Position numbers and translations under genes: made by a program. Under the pieces are notes generated by a model. It was not told the origin of the DNA, did no database searches, and worked only from the letters and a program-made list of their open reading frames with translations. From Bradyrhizobium sp. NDS-1 (GTDB taxonomy: Bacteria > Pseudomonadota > Alphaproteobacteria > Rhizobiales > Xanthobacteraceae), in contig NZ_CP136628.1 in assembly GCF_032918005.1 (NCBI RefSeq), positions 2,713,501 through 2,777,500 on the forward strand: a stretch of 64,000 nt of DNA, written 5' to 3'. Below, piece by piece: positions 28,801 through 36,436 of the stretch (position 1 is the first letter of the stretch; every line of letters begins with the position of its first letter).

Positions 28801-29291
28801 CGGATCCGGCATTCTGGCGCGGCAAGAAGGTCTTCCTCACCGGCCACACCGGCTTCAAGGGGGCGTGGGCCTCGCTGCTGCTGCGCCGTCTCGGGGCTGA
28901 CGTCTACGGCTATGCGCTGCCGCCGACACACCAATCCGCGCTGTTCATCACGGCTCGCATCGCCGACGACATCAGGCACCGCGTGGCCGACATCCGCGAT
29001 CTCCCGACCTTGCGCGCCGCAATGGCGGAGGCCGAGCCCGATATCGTCATCCATATGGCGGCGCAAGCGCTGGTTCGCCCCTCCTATGAAGAGCCTGTCG
29101 AGACCTTCGCGACCAACGTGATGGGCACGGTGCATGTGCTGGAGGCGGCGCGGCATCTGCGCTCGGTGCAGGTGATCCTGAACGTCACCAGCGACAAGTG
29201 CTACGAGAACAACGGTACAGGCGCCGCCTTCGGCGAGGGCGACCGGCTCGGCGGTGACGATCCCTACAGCAACAGCAAGGCCTGTGCCGAG
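28797..29291 (+). pseudogene. rfbG: truncated CDP-glucose 4,6-dehydratase (rfbG 5' half), fused in frame to the next gene
   Basis: GTG 28797, six bases after GGAGG at 28786-28790, starts a good RfbG N-terminus: KKVFLTGHTGFKGAWAS, MAAQALVRPSYEEP, TSDKCYEN and PYSNSKACAE (catalytic Tyr and Lys present). RfbG proteins usually have about 360 residues; here similarity stops after 165 codons, at Glu 29289-29291. The frame then continues without a stop through an 18-bp junction into the start codon of the PatZ-like gene. The C-terminal substrate-binding half and any later CDP-sugar genes are missing, so dehydratase activity is unlikely. The whole open frame would give about 1068 residues. Confidence 0.85.
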
Positions 29292-29309
29292 CCGGGCTCG
29301 CTTGCTTTC

Positions 29310-32003
29310 ATGTCAACCTATCGTCTGAACCATCTGCTGGCGCCGCGTTCAGTCGCGCTCGTCGGTGCGAGCGCCCGTCCGGCCTCCGTCGGACGCGCTG
29401 TCCTGGAGAACATTCACAAGGCCGAATTCAAGGGACGGTTCGGCCTCGTCAATCCGCGCCATGCCGAAATCGGCGGCGTCGCCGCGGTGAAGAGTCTGGA
29501 CCGGTTGGACTTCGTGCCCGAGCTCGTGGTCATCACGGCGCCAGCGCGCGAGATTCCCGCCATCATCGACCAGGCCGGGCGTCGCGGCTCGGCGGGCGCA
29601 TTGATCGTTTCGGCCGGGCTTGGCCATGGACCGGGATCTCTGTACGAGGCTGCGATCACCGCGGCCCGCAAATACGGCATGCGGCTGATCGGACCGAACT
29701 GTCTTGGCATCATGATGCCGGGGGTCAGCCTCAATGCTAGCTTTGCGGCGCATATGCCGGGGGCGGGCAGCCTCGCACTGATCTCGCAATCGGGCGCGAT
29801 CGCTGCCGGCATGGTGGACTGGGCTGCGCAGCGCGGCGTCGGCTTCTCCGGCATCGTCTCGATCGGCGATCAGATCGACGTCGATCTTGCCGATCTGCTC
29901 GACTATTTCGCGATGGATCACAAGACGCGCGCGATCCTTCTCTACATCGAGTCCATCAAGGATGCGCGCAAATTCATGTCGGCGGCGCGTGCCGCCGCGC
30001 GCGTGAAGCCCGTCGTCGTGGTGAAGTCCGGCCGCATGGCGCAGGGCGCGAAGGCGGCGGCCACGCATACCGGCGCGCTCGCCGGCGCCGACGCCGTGTA
30101 TGACGCGGCGTTCCGCCGGGCGGGTGTGGTGCGGGTCTCCGATCTGCGTGAGCTGTTCGATTGCGCCGAGACACTCGGCCGAGTCGAATCGCCCGCGGGG
30201 AAGCGTCTCGCTATTCTGACCAACGGTGGCGGGATCGGCGTCCTCGCCGTCGATCGATTGGTCGAGCTCGGCGGAATCCCGGCGACCATCTCGGCTGAGG
30301 CGCGCAAGACGCTCGACGCGGTCCTGCCGCCGACCTGGTCCGGGGCAAACCCCGTCGATATCGTGGGCGACGCCGACGCCTCGCGCTACGCGGCGGCTTT
30401 GGAGGTGCTGCTGGCCGATCGCGACAATGATGCGGTCCTGGTCCTCAACGTGCAAACGGCGATTGCCTCGGCGGCCGACATCGCGACGACCGTGACGAAC
30501 CTTGTCGGAAAATATCGCGAGGAGCATCGTCGCTGGGCGAAGCCCGTATTGGCGGCCTGGGTTGGAGCCGATCAGCACATCATTCAGGCGCTTTCCGGCG
30601 CCGGTATGCCGAACTACCCGACCGAAGACGACGCCGTGCGCGGCTTCATGCATCTGGTCCGACACCGCGAAGTGGTAGAGGAGCTGAGCCAGGTTCCTCC
30701 CGCGATGCCTGATACGTTCGTTCCGGACGCCCGGGAAGCGAGGCAGATCGTCATCGCCGCGATTGCGGACGGCCGCGAATGGCTCGAGCCTGTCGAGATC
30801 AAGAACCTGCTCGAAGCCTACGACATCGCGATGGTCCCGACCTATGCGGCAGCCGATGTCGAGCAGGCGGTGAGCTACGCAAAGGAGATCTTTGCACAGG
30901 GCGGCACCGTGGTGCTGAAGATCATGTCGCGGGACATCATCCACAAATCCGATGTCGGCGGTGTCGTTCTCAATCTGACGACGCCCGAGGCCGTGCGAGC
31001 GGCCACGTCCGACATTCTCGCCCGGGCGAGAAAGCTGCGGCCCGAGGCCCGCATTGGCGGCGTCATCGTCCAGGCGATGGTCGTCAAGGCGAAGGCGCGC
31101 GAACTCATCCTGGGCCTCGCCGACGATCCGACTTTCGGCACCGTGGTCGTCTTCGGCCGTGGTGGCACCGCGGTCGAGATCATCAACGACAAGGCGCTTG
31201 CGCTGCCGCCGCTCGATTTGCAACTGGCCCGCGACCTGATCGACCGCACCCGCGTGTCGCGGTTGCTGCCTGCTTATCGGGACGTGCCGGCGGTGAAGCC
31301 AGATGCCGTCGCCATGGTGCTGGTCAAGCTCGCGCAGATGGCGGCCGACATTCCCGAGATCCGCGAATTCGACATCAATCCGCTGCTGGCGGACGAAACC
31401 GGCGTGACCGCGGTGGATGCCCGCGTCGCGGTCGGGCCGCCGCAACGGAAGTTTGTCGGCTCCGGCCCGGCCAATTTCGCCGTTCGCGCCTATCCGTCGC
31501 AATGGGAGCGCCGCCTCAAGGTCAAGGACGACTGGCGCATCTTCGTGCGGCCGTTGCGTCCCGAGGACGAGCCGACCATCCACGAATTCCTGCGCCACGT
31601 CACGGCGCACGACCTTCGCCTGCGTTTCTTCGCGCCGATGAAGGAGTTTACCCACGAGTTCATCGCACGCCTCACCCAGCTCGACTATGCGCGCGCGATG
31701 GCCTTCATTGCATTCGACGAGGCCACCGGCGAAATGGTCGGCGTGGTCCGGCTCCATTCGGACTCGATCTACGAGAGCGGCGAATACGCGATCCTGCTGC
31801 GATCCGATCTCAAGGGCAGGGGGCTCGGCTGGGCCCTCATGCAGCTGATCATCGACTACGCCAAGTCGGAAGGTCTGAAGGTCATATCGGGCGACGTGCT
31901 CAAGGAGAACATCGTAATGCTCGAAATGTGCCGGGACCTCGGCTTCGAGGTCAAGCCGGATCCCGCCGAGCCAGATATCTGCGACGTCAAGCTGAAGCTC
32001 TGA
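29310..32003 (+). CDS. PatZ-like acyl-CoA synthetase (ADP-forming) / GNAT protein acetyltransferase
   Basis: ATG 29310 (MSTYRLNHLLAPRSVALVGASARP) is the natural family start, giving 897 residues. Order of domains: CoA-binding (about 10-135, GASARPASVGRAV), succinyl-CoA-ligase-like flavodoxin domains (ISQSGAIAAGMVDW, THTGALAGAD, ILTNGGGIGVLAVDRL), ATP-grasp (about 480-710, LKIMSRDIIHKSDVGGVVLNL in part), then a C-terminal GNAT domain (LRSDLKGRGLGWALMQLII). Homologues such as YfiQ/PatZ and RpPat acetylate lysines of acyl-CoA synthetases. No Shine-Dalgarno is visible at 29310, and upstream is the rfbG remnant, so expression may depend on the rfbF operon. Confidence 0.9.
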   Translation: MSTYRLNHLLAPRSVALVGASARPASVGRAVLENIHKAEFKGRFGLVNPRHAEIGGVAAVKSLDRLDFVPELVVITAPAREIPAIIDQAGRRGSAGALIVSAGLGHGPGSLYEAAITAARKYGMRLIGPNCLGIMMPGVSLNASFAAHMPGAGSLALISQSGAIAAGMVDWAAQRGVGFSGIVSIGDQIDVDLADLLDYFAMDHKTRAILLYIESIKDARKFMSAARAAARVKPVVVVKSGRMAQGAKAAATHTGALAGADAVYDAAFRRAGVVRVSDLRELFDCAETLGRVESPAGKRLAILTNGGGIGVLAVDRLVELGGIPATISAEARKTLDAVLPPTWSGANPVDIVGDADASRYAAALEVLLADRDNDAVLVLNVQTAIASAADIATTVTNLVGKYREEHRRWAKPVLAAWVGADQHIIQALSGAGMPNYPTEDDAVRGFMHLVRHREVVEELSQVPPAMPDTFVPDAREARQIVIAAIADGREWLEPVEIKNLLEAYDIAMVPTYAAADVEQAVSYAKEIFAQGGTVVLKIMSRDIIHKSDVGGVVLNLTTPEAVRAATSDILARARKLRPEARIGGVIVQAMVVKAKARELILGLADDPTFGTVVVFGRGGTAVEIINDKALALPPLDLQLARDLIDRTRVSRLLPAYRDVPAVKPDAVAMVLVKLAQMAADIPEIREFDINPLLADETGVTAVDARVAVGPPQRKFVGSGPANFAVRAYPSQWERRLKVKDDWRIFVRPLRPEDEPTIHEFLRHVTAHDLRLRFFAPMKEFTHEFIARLTQLDYARAMAFIAFDEATGEMVGVVRLHSDSIYESGEYAILLRSDLKGRGLGWALMQLIIDYAKSEGLKVISGDVLKENIVMLEMCRDLGFEVKPDPAEPDICDVKLKL

Positions 32004-32010
32004 GCGCGCT

Positions 32011-32496
32011 CTAGGAGCCCGCTTCAGTCGACGTTGCGGCAGACTTCCTGGCCGTTGTGCGCAAGTTCTTGACGATGATCGCGATCAACGGCACCAGCAC
32101 AGGCACGATCGTGCTGAGCGGATGATGCACGGCGCCCGACACCTGGGCCTGGAGGGCTCGCGCTTCGAGCTGGAGAGCCTCGATGGAGGTGTCGTGAATT
32201 TCGCTGGCTAGTTCGAGGTCGCGCCCTGACGGAGCGCGGCCGGCGATCGCGAAGAGAACAGCCGCAATGGCAAAATTGACGGCGCCGAGGATGGCCGCCG
32301 CGGCAATCGCACTCCAGATCTGGACCAGCGCGAAATAGGCAGACAGCTCCAACATCAGAAGCCCGAACGCCGCGATCAGCGCCGCAAAGGCGCGCAGGCC
32401 GAGGCCGATCAACAGATGGCGCAGCCTGATGTCCGCGATGATCCGGTCGGTGCGCCACAGCGCGCGCAGATGTTTGACCACATTCTCGGTATTCAC
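32011..32496 (-). CDS. YqjE-like phage-holin-family membrane protein
   Basis: The 161-residue product starts at GTG 32496, directly after the stop codon of the DUF883-like gene. Two membrane helices lie around residues 32-55 and 62-88 (FAALIAAFGLLMLELSAYFALV, IAAAAILGAVNFAIAAVLFAI; abbreviated) and a third hydrophobic stretch near 128-142. The YqjD-YqjE pairing in E. coli supports the assignment; function is unknown, perhaps envelope stress or ribosome hibernation related. Converges with the PatZ-like gene (7 bp). Confidence 0.65.
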   Translation of the reverse strand: MNTENVVKHLRALWRTDRIIADIRLRHLLIGLGLRAFAALIAAFGLLMLELSAYFALVQIWSAIAAAAILGAVNFAIAAVLFAIAGRAPSGRDLELASEIHDTSIEALQLEARALQAQVSGAVHHPLSTIVPVLVPLIAIIVKNLRTTARKSAATSTEAGS

Positions 32497-32772
32497 TTAG
32501 TGTCTCCTCAGCATGAAGCCGACAATCACGCCGAGTGCGAACGCGGAGGCGAGCGATGTGATCGGGCGCTCCGCGATGAGCCCCTGAAGCTGCTCCTGCT
32601 CGTCGTCGACGGTCTCGCCGAGTTCGGTGAGCGCGGCCCGGATCTGATCGGCGAGCGCCTCGGCGCGATCCTTCGAGCTCTCGAACATCTCTTCGCCGGC
32701 GGTGCTCAGCAAGCGTGTGACATCGACCTTCAGCGCCCGCAGTTCTTCGCTCATCCCGTCACTGTTGAACAT
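32497..32772 (-). CDS. DUF883/YqjD-like membrane-anchored protein
   Basis: From ATG 32772 the product has 91 residues: an amphipathic helical part (SEELRALKVDVTRLLSTAGEE ... ALADQIRAALTELGE) and a C-terminal membrane anchor (ASAFALGVIVGFMLRR), the ElaB/YgaM/YqjD layout. Family members tether ribosomes to the inner membrane in stationary phase. Two TTGA-N6-TCAA boxes lie upstream, the nearer centred 64 bp before the ATG. The open frame extends to 33129, but those residues overlap the divergent mla gene and are not real. Confidence 0.75.
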   Translation of the reverse strand: MFNSDGMSEELRALKVDVTRLLSTAGEEMFESSKDRAEALADQIRAALTELGETVDDEQEQLQGLIAERPITSLASAFALGVIVGFMLRRH

Positions 32773-32829
32773 GGACTTGGTATCCCCATTGAACGTGAGC
32801 AAGCCTAGGACCCGCGCGCGCGATCGCGC

Positions 32830-32843
32830 TTGATTTGCGTCAA
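32830..32843. promoter_or_regulatory. FNR/FixK-type box 1, yqjD-like / mla gap
   Basis: TTGATTTGCGTCAA fits TTGA-N6-TCAA, one base off the FNR consensus TTGAT-N4-ATCAA. Its centre is 64 bp before the DUF883 start and 111 bp before the mlaE start. Confidence 0.6.
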
Positions 32844-32863
32844 TCCGCGGCGTGGTCCGGGTC

Positions 32864-32877
32864 TTGAGACAGGTCAA
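32864..32877. promoter_or_regulatory. FNR/FixK-type box 2, yqjD-like / mla gap
   Basis: TTGAGACAGGTCAA fits TTGA-N6-TCAA and is extended to CTTGA...TCAAG. It lies 34 bp from box 1 and its centre is 77 bp before the mlaE start, so it could serve the mla operon while box 1 serves the DUF883 gene. Confidence 0.5.
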
Positions 32878-32947
32878 GCCGGCGGCCATATGCTGGCCTA
32901 GAAATGCTGTCTGACTGGGGGCCAATTGCCCCGATGAGGTGGAACGC

Positions 32948-34084
32948 GTGAACCACGAACCGCTGTTGCTCGCAACGCCGTCCGGCGACGTGCTGAACTT
33001 GCGTCCCGAAGGGCCCTGGACCGCCGCGAATGTGGTCACGCTCGAGACGTTGTCGCGGTCGGTGGGACCCGACGTCGATCGGTCGCGCGTCGTCACCATG
33101 GACATGTCGGGCGTCAGCGCGCTCGACACGCTCGGGGCCTGGGTCCTGGAAAAGCTGTCTCGCAGGGCTTCGTCATCCGGCAGATCGACCGAGTTCGTCG
33201 GTGTCGCCGATCATTTCAGTGGGCTGATGGACGAGGTACGTCAGGTCAACCGCAATGCGCCGGCGCCGACGGCTGCGCCCAATCCGGTGCTGGCGAGGCT
33301 CGGCGATTTCGGAAAATCTACGGTTGGCGCGCGGGAAGACGTCACGATCTTCCTCCAGATGCTCGGCGCATTGTTCATGGCGGTGATCGGTGTGCTGCGA
33401 CGGCCGCGTTCGCTGCGGTTGACGTCGCTGGTGTATCAGCTTTACCGCATCGGGTGGCAGGCGATTCCCATCGTCGCGCTGATCACCTTCCTGATCGGCG
33501 CCATCATCGCCCAGCAGGGCTTCTTCCATTTCCGCAGATTCGGCGCGGAGTCCTACACCGTCGACATGGTCGGCATCCTGGTGCTGCGTGAGCTCGGCGT
33601 GCTGATCGTCGCCATCATGGTCGCCGGCCGGTCGGGAAGCGCCTACACCGCCGAGCTCGGCTCGATGAAGATGCGCGAGGAGATCGACGCGCTCTCGACC
33701 ATGGGGCTCGATCCCGTCGAAGTCCTGATCCTGCCGCGCGTTCTGGCCCTCATCATTGCGCTGCCGATTCTCACCTTCATCGGATCGATTGCCGCGCTCT
33801 ATGGCGGCGGTCTCGTCGCGCAGTTCTATGGCGACATGGGGCCGGCGATCTACATCGCGCGGCTGCACGAGGCCATCACAGTCACACATTTCGAGGTGGG
33901 CATCCTGAAGGCGCCGTTCATGGCGCTGGTGATCGGGATCGTGGCCTGCAGCGAGGGATTGCGCGTCAAGGGCAGCGCGGAGTCGCTCGGACGGCAGACC
34001 ACGACGTCGGTGGTGAAGTCGATCTTCCTGGTGATCGTGCTCGACGGCCTGTTCGCGATCTTCTTCGCGTCGATCGGAATGTGA
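32948..34084 (+). CDS. mlaE: MlaE-type ABC permease with N-terminal STAS domain
   Basis: From GTG 32948 the product has 378 residues (GTG 32939 is an alternative). Residues about 5-110 form a STAS-like domain (VVTMDMSGVSALDTLGAWVLEKL, in part). The permease part begins near 125 with several helices and the MlaE signature GRSGSAYTAELGSMKMREEIDALSTMG. In E. coli the STAS protein (MlaB) is separate; here it is fused, as in many alphaproteobacteria. It moves phospholipid between inner and outer membranes together with the next two genes. Its stop overlaps the possible GTG start of mlaF. Confidence 0.92.
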   Translation: MNHEPLLLATPSGDVLNLRPEGPWTAANVVTLETLSRSVGPDVDRSRVVTMDMSGVSALDTLGAWVLEKLSRRASSSGRSTEFVGVADHFSGLMDEVRQVNRNAPAPTAAPNPVLARLGDFGKSTVGAREDVTIFLQMLGALFMAVIGVLRRPRSLRLTSLVYQLYRIGWQAIPIVALITFLIGAIIAQQGFFHFRRFGAESYTVDMVGILVLRELGVLIVAIMVAGRSGSAYTAELGSMKMREEIDALSTMGLDPVEVLILPRVLALIIALPILTFIGSIAALYGGGLVAQFYGDMGPAIYIARLHEAITVTHFEVGILKAPFMALVIGIVACSEGLRVKGSAESLGRQTTTSVVKSIFLVIVLDGLFAIFFASIGM

Positions 34085-34086
34085 CG

Positions 34087-34854
34087 ATGGATGCATCGCA
34101 AGACCAGTTCGCGATCCGCGTTCGCGACCTCGTGGTCGGCTTCGGCCGCCAGATCGTGCTCGACCATCTGTCGCTCGACGTCCGCCGGGGCGAGATCCTG
34201 GGGCTGGTGGGGGCGTCCGGCGGCGGCAAATCGGTGCTGATGCGGACCATCATTGGCCTCATTCCGCGCCAGGGCGGGGCCATCGAAGTCATGGGACAAC
34301 CCACCGGTGGTCACGGCCGCGGCGCAGCCACGACATGGGGCATCCTGTTTCAGCAGGGCGCGCTGTTCTCCTCGCTGACGGTCCGCCAGAACGTCCAGTT
34401 TCCCTTGCGTGAAAATCTCGTCCTGTCGCAGGAGCTGATGGACGAGATTGCGATCGCCAAGCTCGAAATGGTGGGCTTGCGCGCCCAGGACGCGGACAAA
34501 TATCCGGCGGAGCTGTCCGGCGGCATGACCAAGCGCGTGGCACTGGCGCGCGCGCTCGCGCTCGATCCGCCGATCCTGTTCCTCGATGAGCCGACATCCG
34601 GCCTCGATCCGATCGCCGCGGGCGATTTCGACGCGCTGATCAAGACGCTGCAGAAGACGCTGGGGCTGACCGTGTTCATGGTCACTCACGACCTTGCGAG
34701 CCTGACCACGGTCTGCGACCGCGTCGCCGCGCTCGCCGACGGCAAGATCGTGGCGATCGGCCCGATGCGCGAATTGCTGCAATCCGAGCATCCCTGGGTG
34801 CGCGCCTATTTCCACGGCAAGCGCTCGCAGATGCTGCAACACGAGATGAGATGA
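34087..34854 (+). CDS. mlaF: MlaF-type ABC ATPase
   Basis: From ATG 34087 (or GTG 34081 overlapping the mlaE stop) the product has 255 residues. Walker A is GASGGGKSVLM, the signature ELSGGMTKRVALARAL, Walker B PPILFLDEPTSGLDP, followed by the switch His in MVTHDL. ELSGGM is the usual signature for MlaF-type ATPases. It energises the lipid transporter; 3 bp separate it from mlaD. Confidence 0.93.
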   Translation: MDASQDQFAIRVRDLVVGFGRQIVLDHLSLDVRRGEILGLVGASGGGKSVLMRTIIGLIPRQGGAIEVMGQPTGGHGRGAATTWGILFQQGALFSSLTVRQNVQFPLRENLVLSQELMDEIAIAKLEMVGLRAQDADKYPAELSGGMTKRVALARALALDPPILFLDEPTSGLDPIAAGDFDALIKTLQKTLGLTVFMVTHDLASLTTVCDRVAALADGKIVAIGPMRELLQSEHPWVRAYFHGKRSQMLQHEMR

Positions 34855-34857
34855 GAC

Positions 34858-35961
34858 ATGGAAACCCGCGCTCCCTACGTGCTGATCGGCAGTTTCGTGC
34901 TGGCCGCGATCCTCGCGGTGTTCGGCTTCGTCTATTGGCTGAACAACACCGGCGGCATCGGGCCGCGCACGAACTACCACGTGCAATTCCAGGGGCCGGT
35001 CCCGGGACTTCTGGTCGGCGCCGGCGTGCTGTTCAATGGTATTCGTGTCGGGGAGGTGACCCAGCTCGGGCTCGCGCCTGACAACCCGCGCTTCGTCAAC
35101 GCGACGATCTCGGTTGCCACCGCCACTCCGGTGCGTTCCGACACCAAGGTCGGTCTCGAATTCCAGGGTCTGACCGGCGTGCCGGTGGTGACGCTGGAAG
35201 GCGGTGTGATCATGGCCAAGTCCGGCGAGCCCCTGACCCTGATCGCCGAGGCCGGCGCCGGTCAAAGCATGACCCAGGCCGCGCGCGATGCCCTGCGGCG
35301 GGTCGACACCGTCCTCGAGGACAATTCCGGTCCGCTGAAGGACACGATAGCCAATCTGAAGACGTTCTCCGATGGGCTGGCGCGCAACACCGGCAAGATC
35401 GACGGCATTCTGGCGGGCCTGGAGAAGATGACCGGCGGCGGTACGCCTGCGCAGAAGGTCACCTACGACCTGCACTCGCCGCAGAACCTCGGTCCGGCCG
35501 GCAAGACGCTCATGGCGTCGCTGGCCATTCCCGAGCCGAGCGCGGTCGCAATGCTGCAGACCCAGCGCATGCTGTTCGCGCCCGCCGGGGACAGACCGGG
35601 CTTTGCGGACTTCCTCTGGTCCGACAGCATTCCGAAATTGTTCCAGGCGCGCCTGATCGACAGCTTCGAGAATTACGACATCGCTCACGCCCCGCTGCGC
35701 ACGTCCGACCTCGGCCAGGCGGATTATCAGCTCCTGATCGACATTCGGCGCTTTCGGATTGCCACGGAGGGTGAGCCACGGGTCGAGATCGGAGTGTCGG
35801 CGCGGATCGTCGACAAGAACGGCAAGGTGGTCGCCTCGCGCCTGGTCGAGACCAGCGAAAAGCTCGACAAGGTCGAGCCGGCCGCCTCAGTCGCCGCCTT
35901 CGACGCGGCCTTTGCCCGCATCGCCAAGGAGCTGATCGGGTGGACCGTGCAGGCGGTGTGA
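34858..35961 (+). CDS. mlaD: MlaD (MCE) protein fused to a PqiC/ABC-auxiliary lipoprotein-like domain
   Basis: The 367-residue product has an N-terminal membrane anchor (9-28, LIGSFVLAAILAVFGFVYWL), an MCE domain (about 38-120, VQFQGPVPGLLVGAGVLFNGIRVGEV in part), a helical linker, and a second domain from about 205 to the end (YDLHSPQNLGPAG ... TSDLGQADYQLLIDIRRFRI ... VASRLVETSEKL). The latter resembles PqiC/ABC_trans_aux lipoproteins, normally encoded by a separate gene. The fusion would carry the lipid conduit and its outer-membrane partner in one chain. Confidence 0.87.
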   Translation: METRAPYVLIGSFVLAAILAVFGFVYWLNNTGGIGPRTNYHVQFQGPVPGLLVGAGVLFNGIRVGEVTQLGLAPDNPRFVNATISVATATPVRSDTKVGLEFQGLTGVPVVTLEGGVIMAKSGEPLTLIAEAGAGQSMTQAARDALRRVDTVLEDNSGPLKDTIANLKTFSDGLARNTGKIDGILAGLEKMTGGGTPAQKVTYDLHSPQNLGPAGKTLMASLAIPEPSAVAMLQTQRMLFAPAGDRPGFADFLWSDSIPKLFQARLIDSFENYDIAHAPLRTSDLGQADYQLLIDIRRFRIATEGEPRVEIGVSARIVDKNGKVVASRLVETSEKLDKVEPAASVAAFDAAFARIAKELIGWTVQAV

Positions 35962-35964
35962 CGC

Positions 35965-36282
35965 CTATTGCAGCGTCTTCAGGTAGGACAGAAGGTCGTG
36001 GATCTGGTCTGGACTGAGCTCGAAGGCGGGCATGTCGGCGTGACCGGTGTAGATCCCTTCGGCCAGCGCCTCACCGAGGGTCTCGATCGGATACCACCGA
36101 TGCAGGGTGCGCAGCGGCGGCGCGCCCTCGAGCGGACTGCGGGAAACGCGGTCGATCGCGTGACAGCGTGCGCAGTTGGCCCGCGCAAAGGCCTTGCCGC
36201 GCTGTTCGGCGGTGGGAGCCGCCAGCGCAGGCGTAATCAGAAGCAGCCCAATCAGGCCGTGACGCAGGGCGCCTTGCAGCAT
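35965..36282 (-). CDS. small exported class I cytochrome c
   Basis: The 105-residue product has a signal peptide (about 1-21, LIGLLLITPALAAP), a single haem motif CARCH at about residues 37-41 and a probable Met axial ligand in HADMPAF. It is a periplasmic electron carrier. An FNR-type box is centred 63 bp upstream of the ATG, in the gap shared with the divergent fnr gene, suggesting induction under low oxygen. It converges with mlaD (3 bp between stops). Confidence 0.88.
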   Translation of the reverse strand: MLQGALRHGLIGLLLITPALAAPTAEQRGKAFARANCARCHAIDRVSRSPLEGAPPLRTLHRWYPIETLGEALAEGIYTGHADMPAFELSPDQIHDLLSYLKTLQ

Positions 36283-36338
36283 GGAAAGTGATCCTGTCGA
36301 ACGCTGGATGCAGAATAAGACGGGGATGCCACCCGAAT

Positions 36339-36352
36339 TTGATCTGAGTCAA
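36339..36352. promoter_or_regulatory. FNR-type box between cytochrome c and fnr
   Basis: TTGATCTGAGTCAA differs from the FNR consensus TTGAT-N4-ATCAA at one base. Its centre is 63 bp before the cytochrome c ATG and 91 bp before the fnr ATG, so it could drive the cytochrome and autoregulate fnr. Confidence 0.7.
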
Positions 36353-36436
36353 CTGGCTTTGGCGCAGTGCAGTAAAATGCAGATGCGTGGCCGGCTCGGC
36401 CGGGGGGCGGAGCTGGATCGACGCGAGGAGCGGTGG

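Noticed and set aside
29349..31757. 802-codon open frame on the minus strand
   Set aside because: It mirrors the PatZ-like gene, which has clear domains; the antisense residues show no motifs or membrane segments.
32773..33129. 119-residue N-terminal extension of the DUF883-like protein
   Set aside because: It overlaps the 5' end of the divergent mlaE gene and the promoter region with FNR boxes; the residues are Ser/Thr/Arg-rich noise.
36281..36436. 52-residue N-terminal extension of the FNR protein
   Set aside because: The extra residues match nothing in FNR, and ATG 36437 has a good ribosome site and places the Cys cluster at the usual distance.
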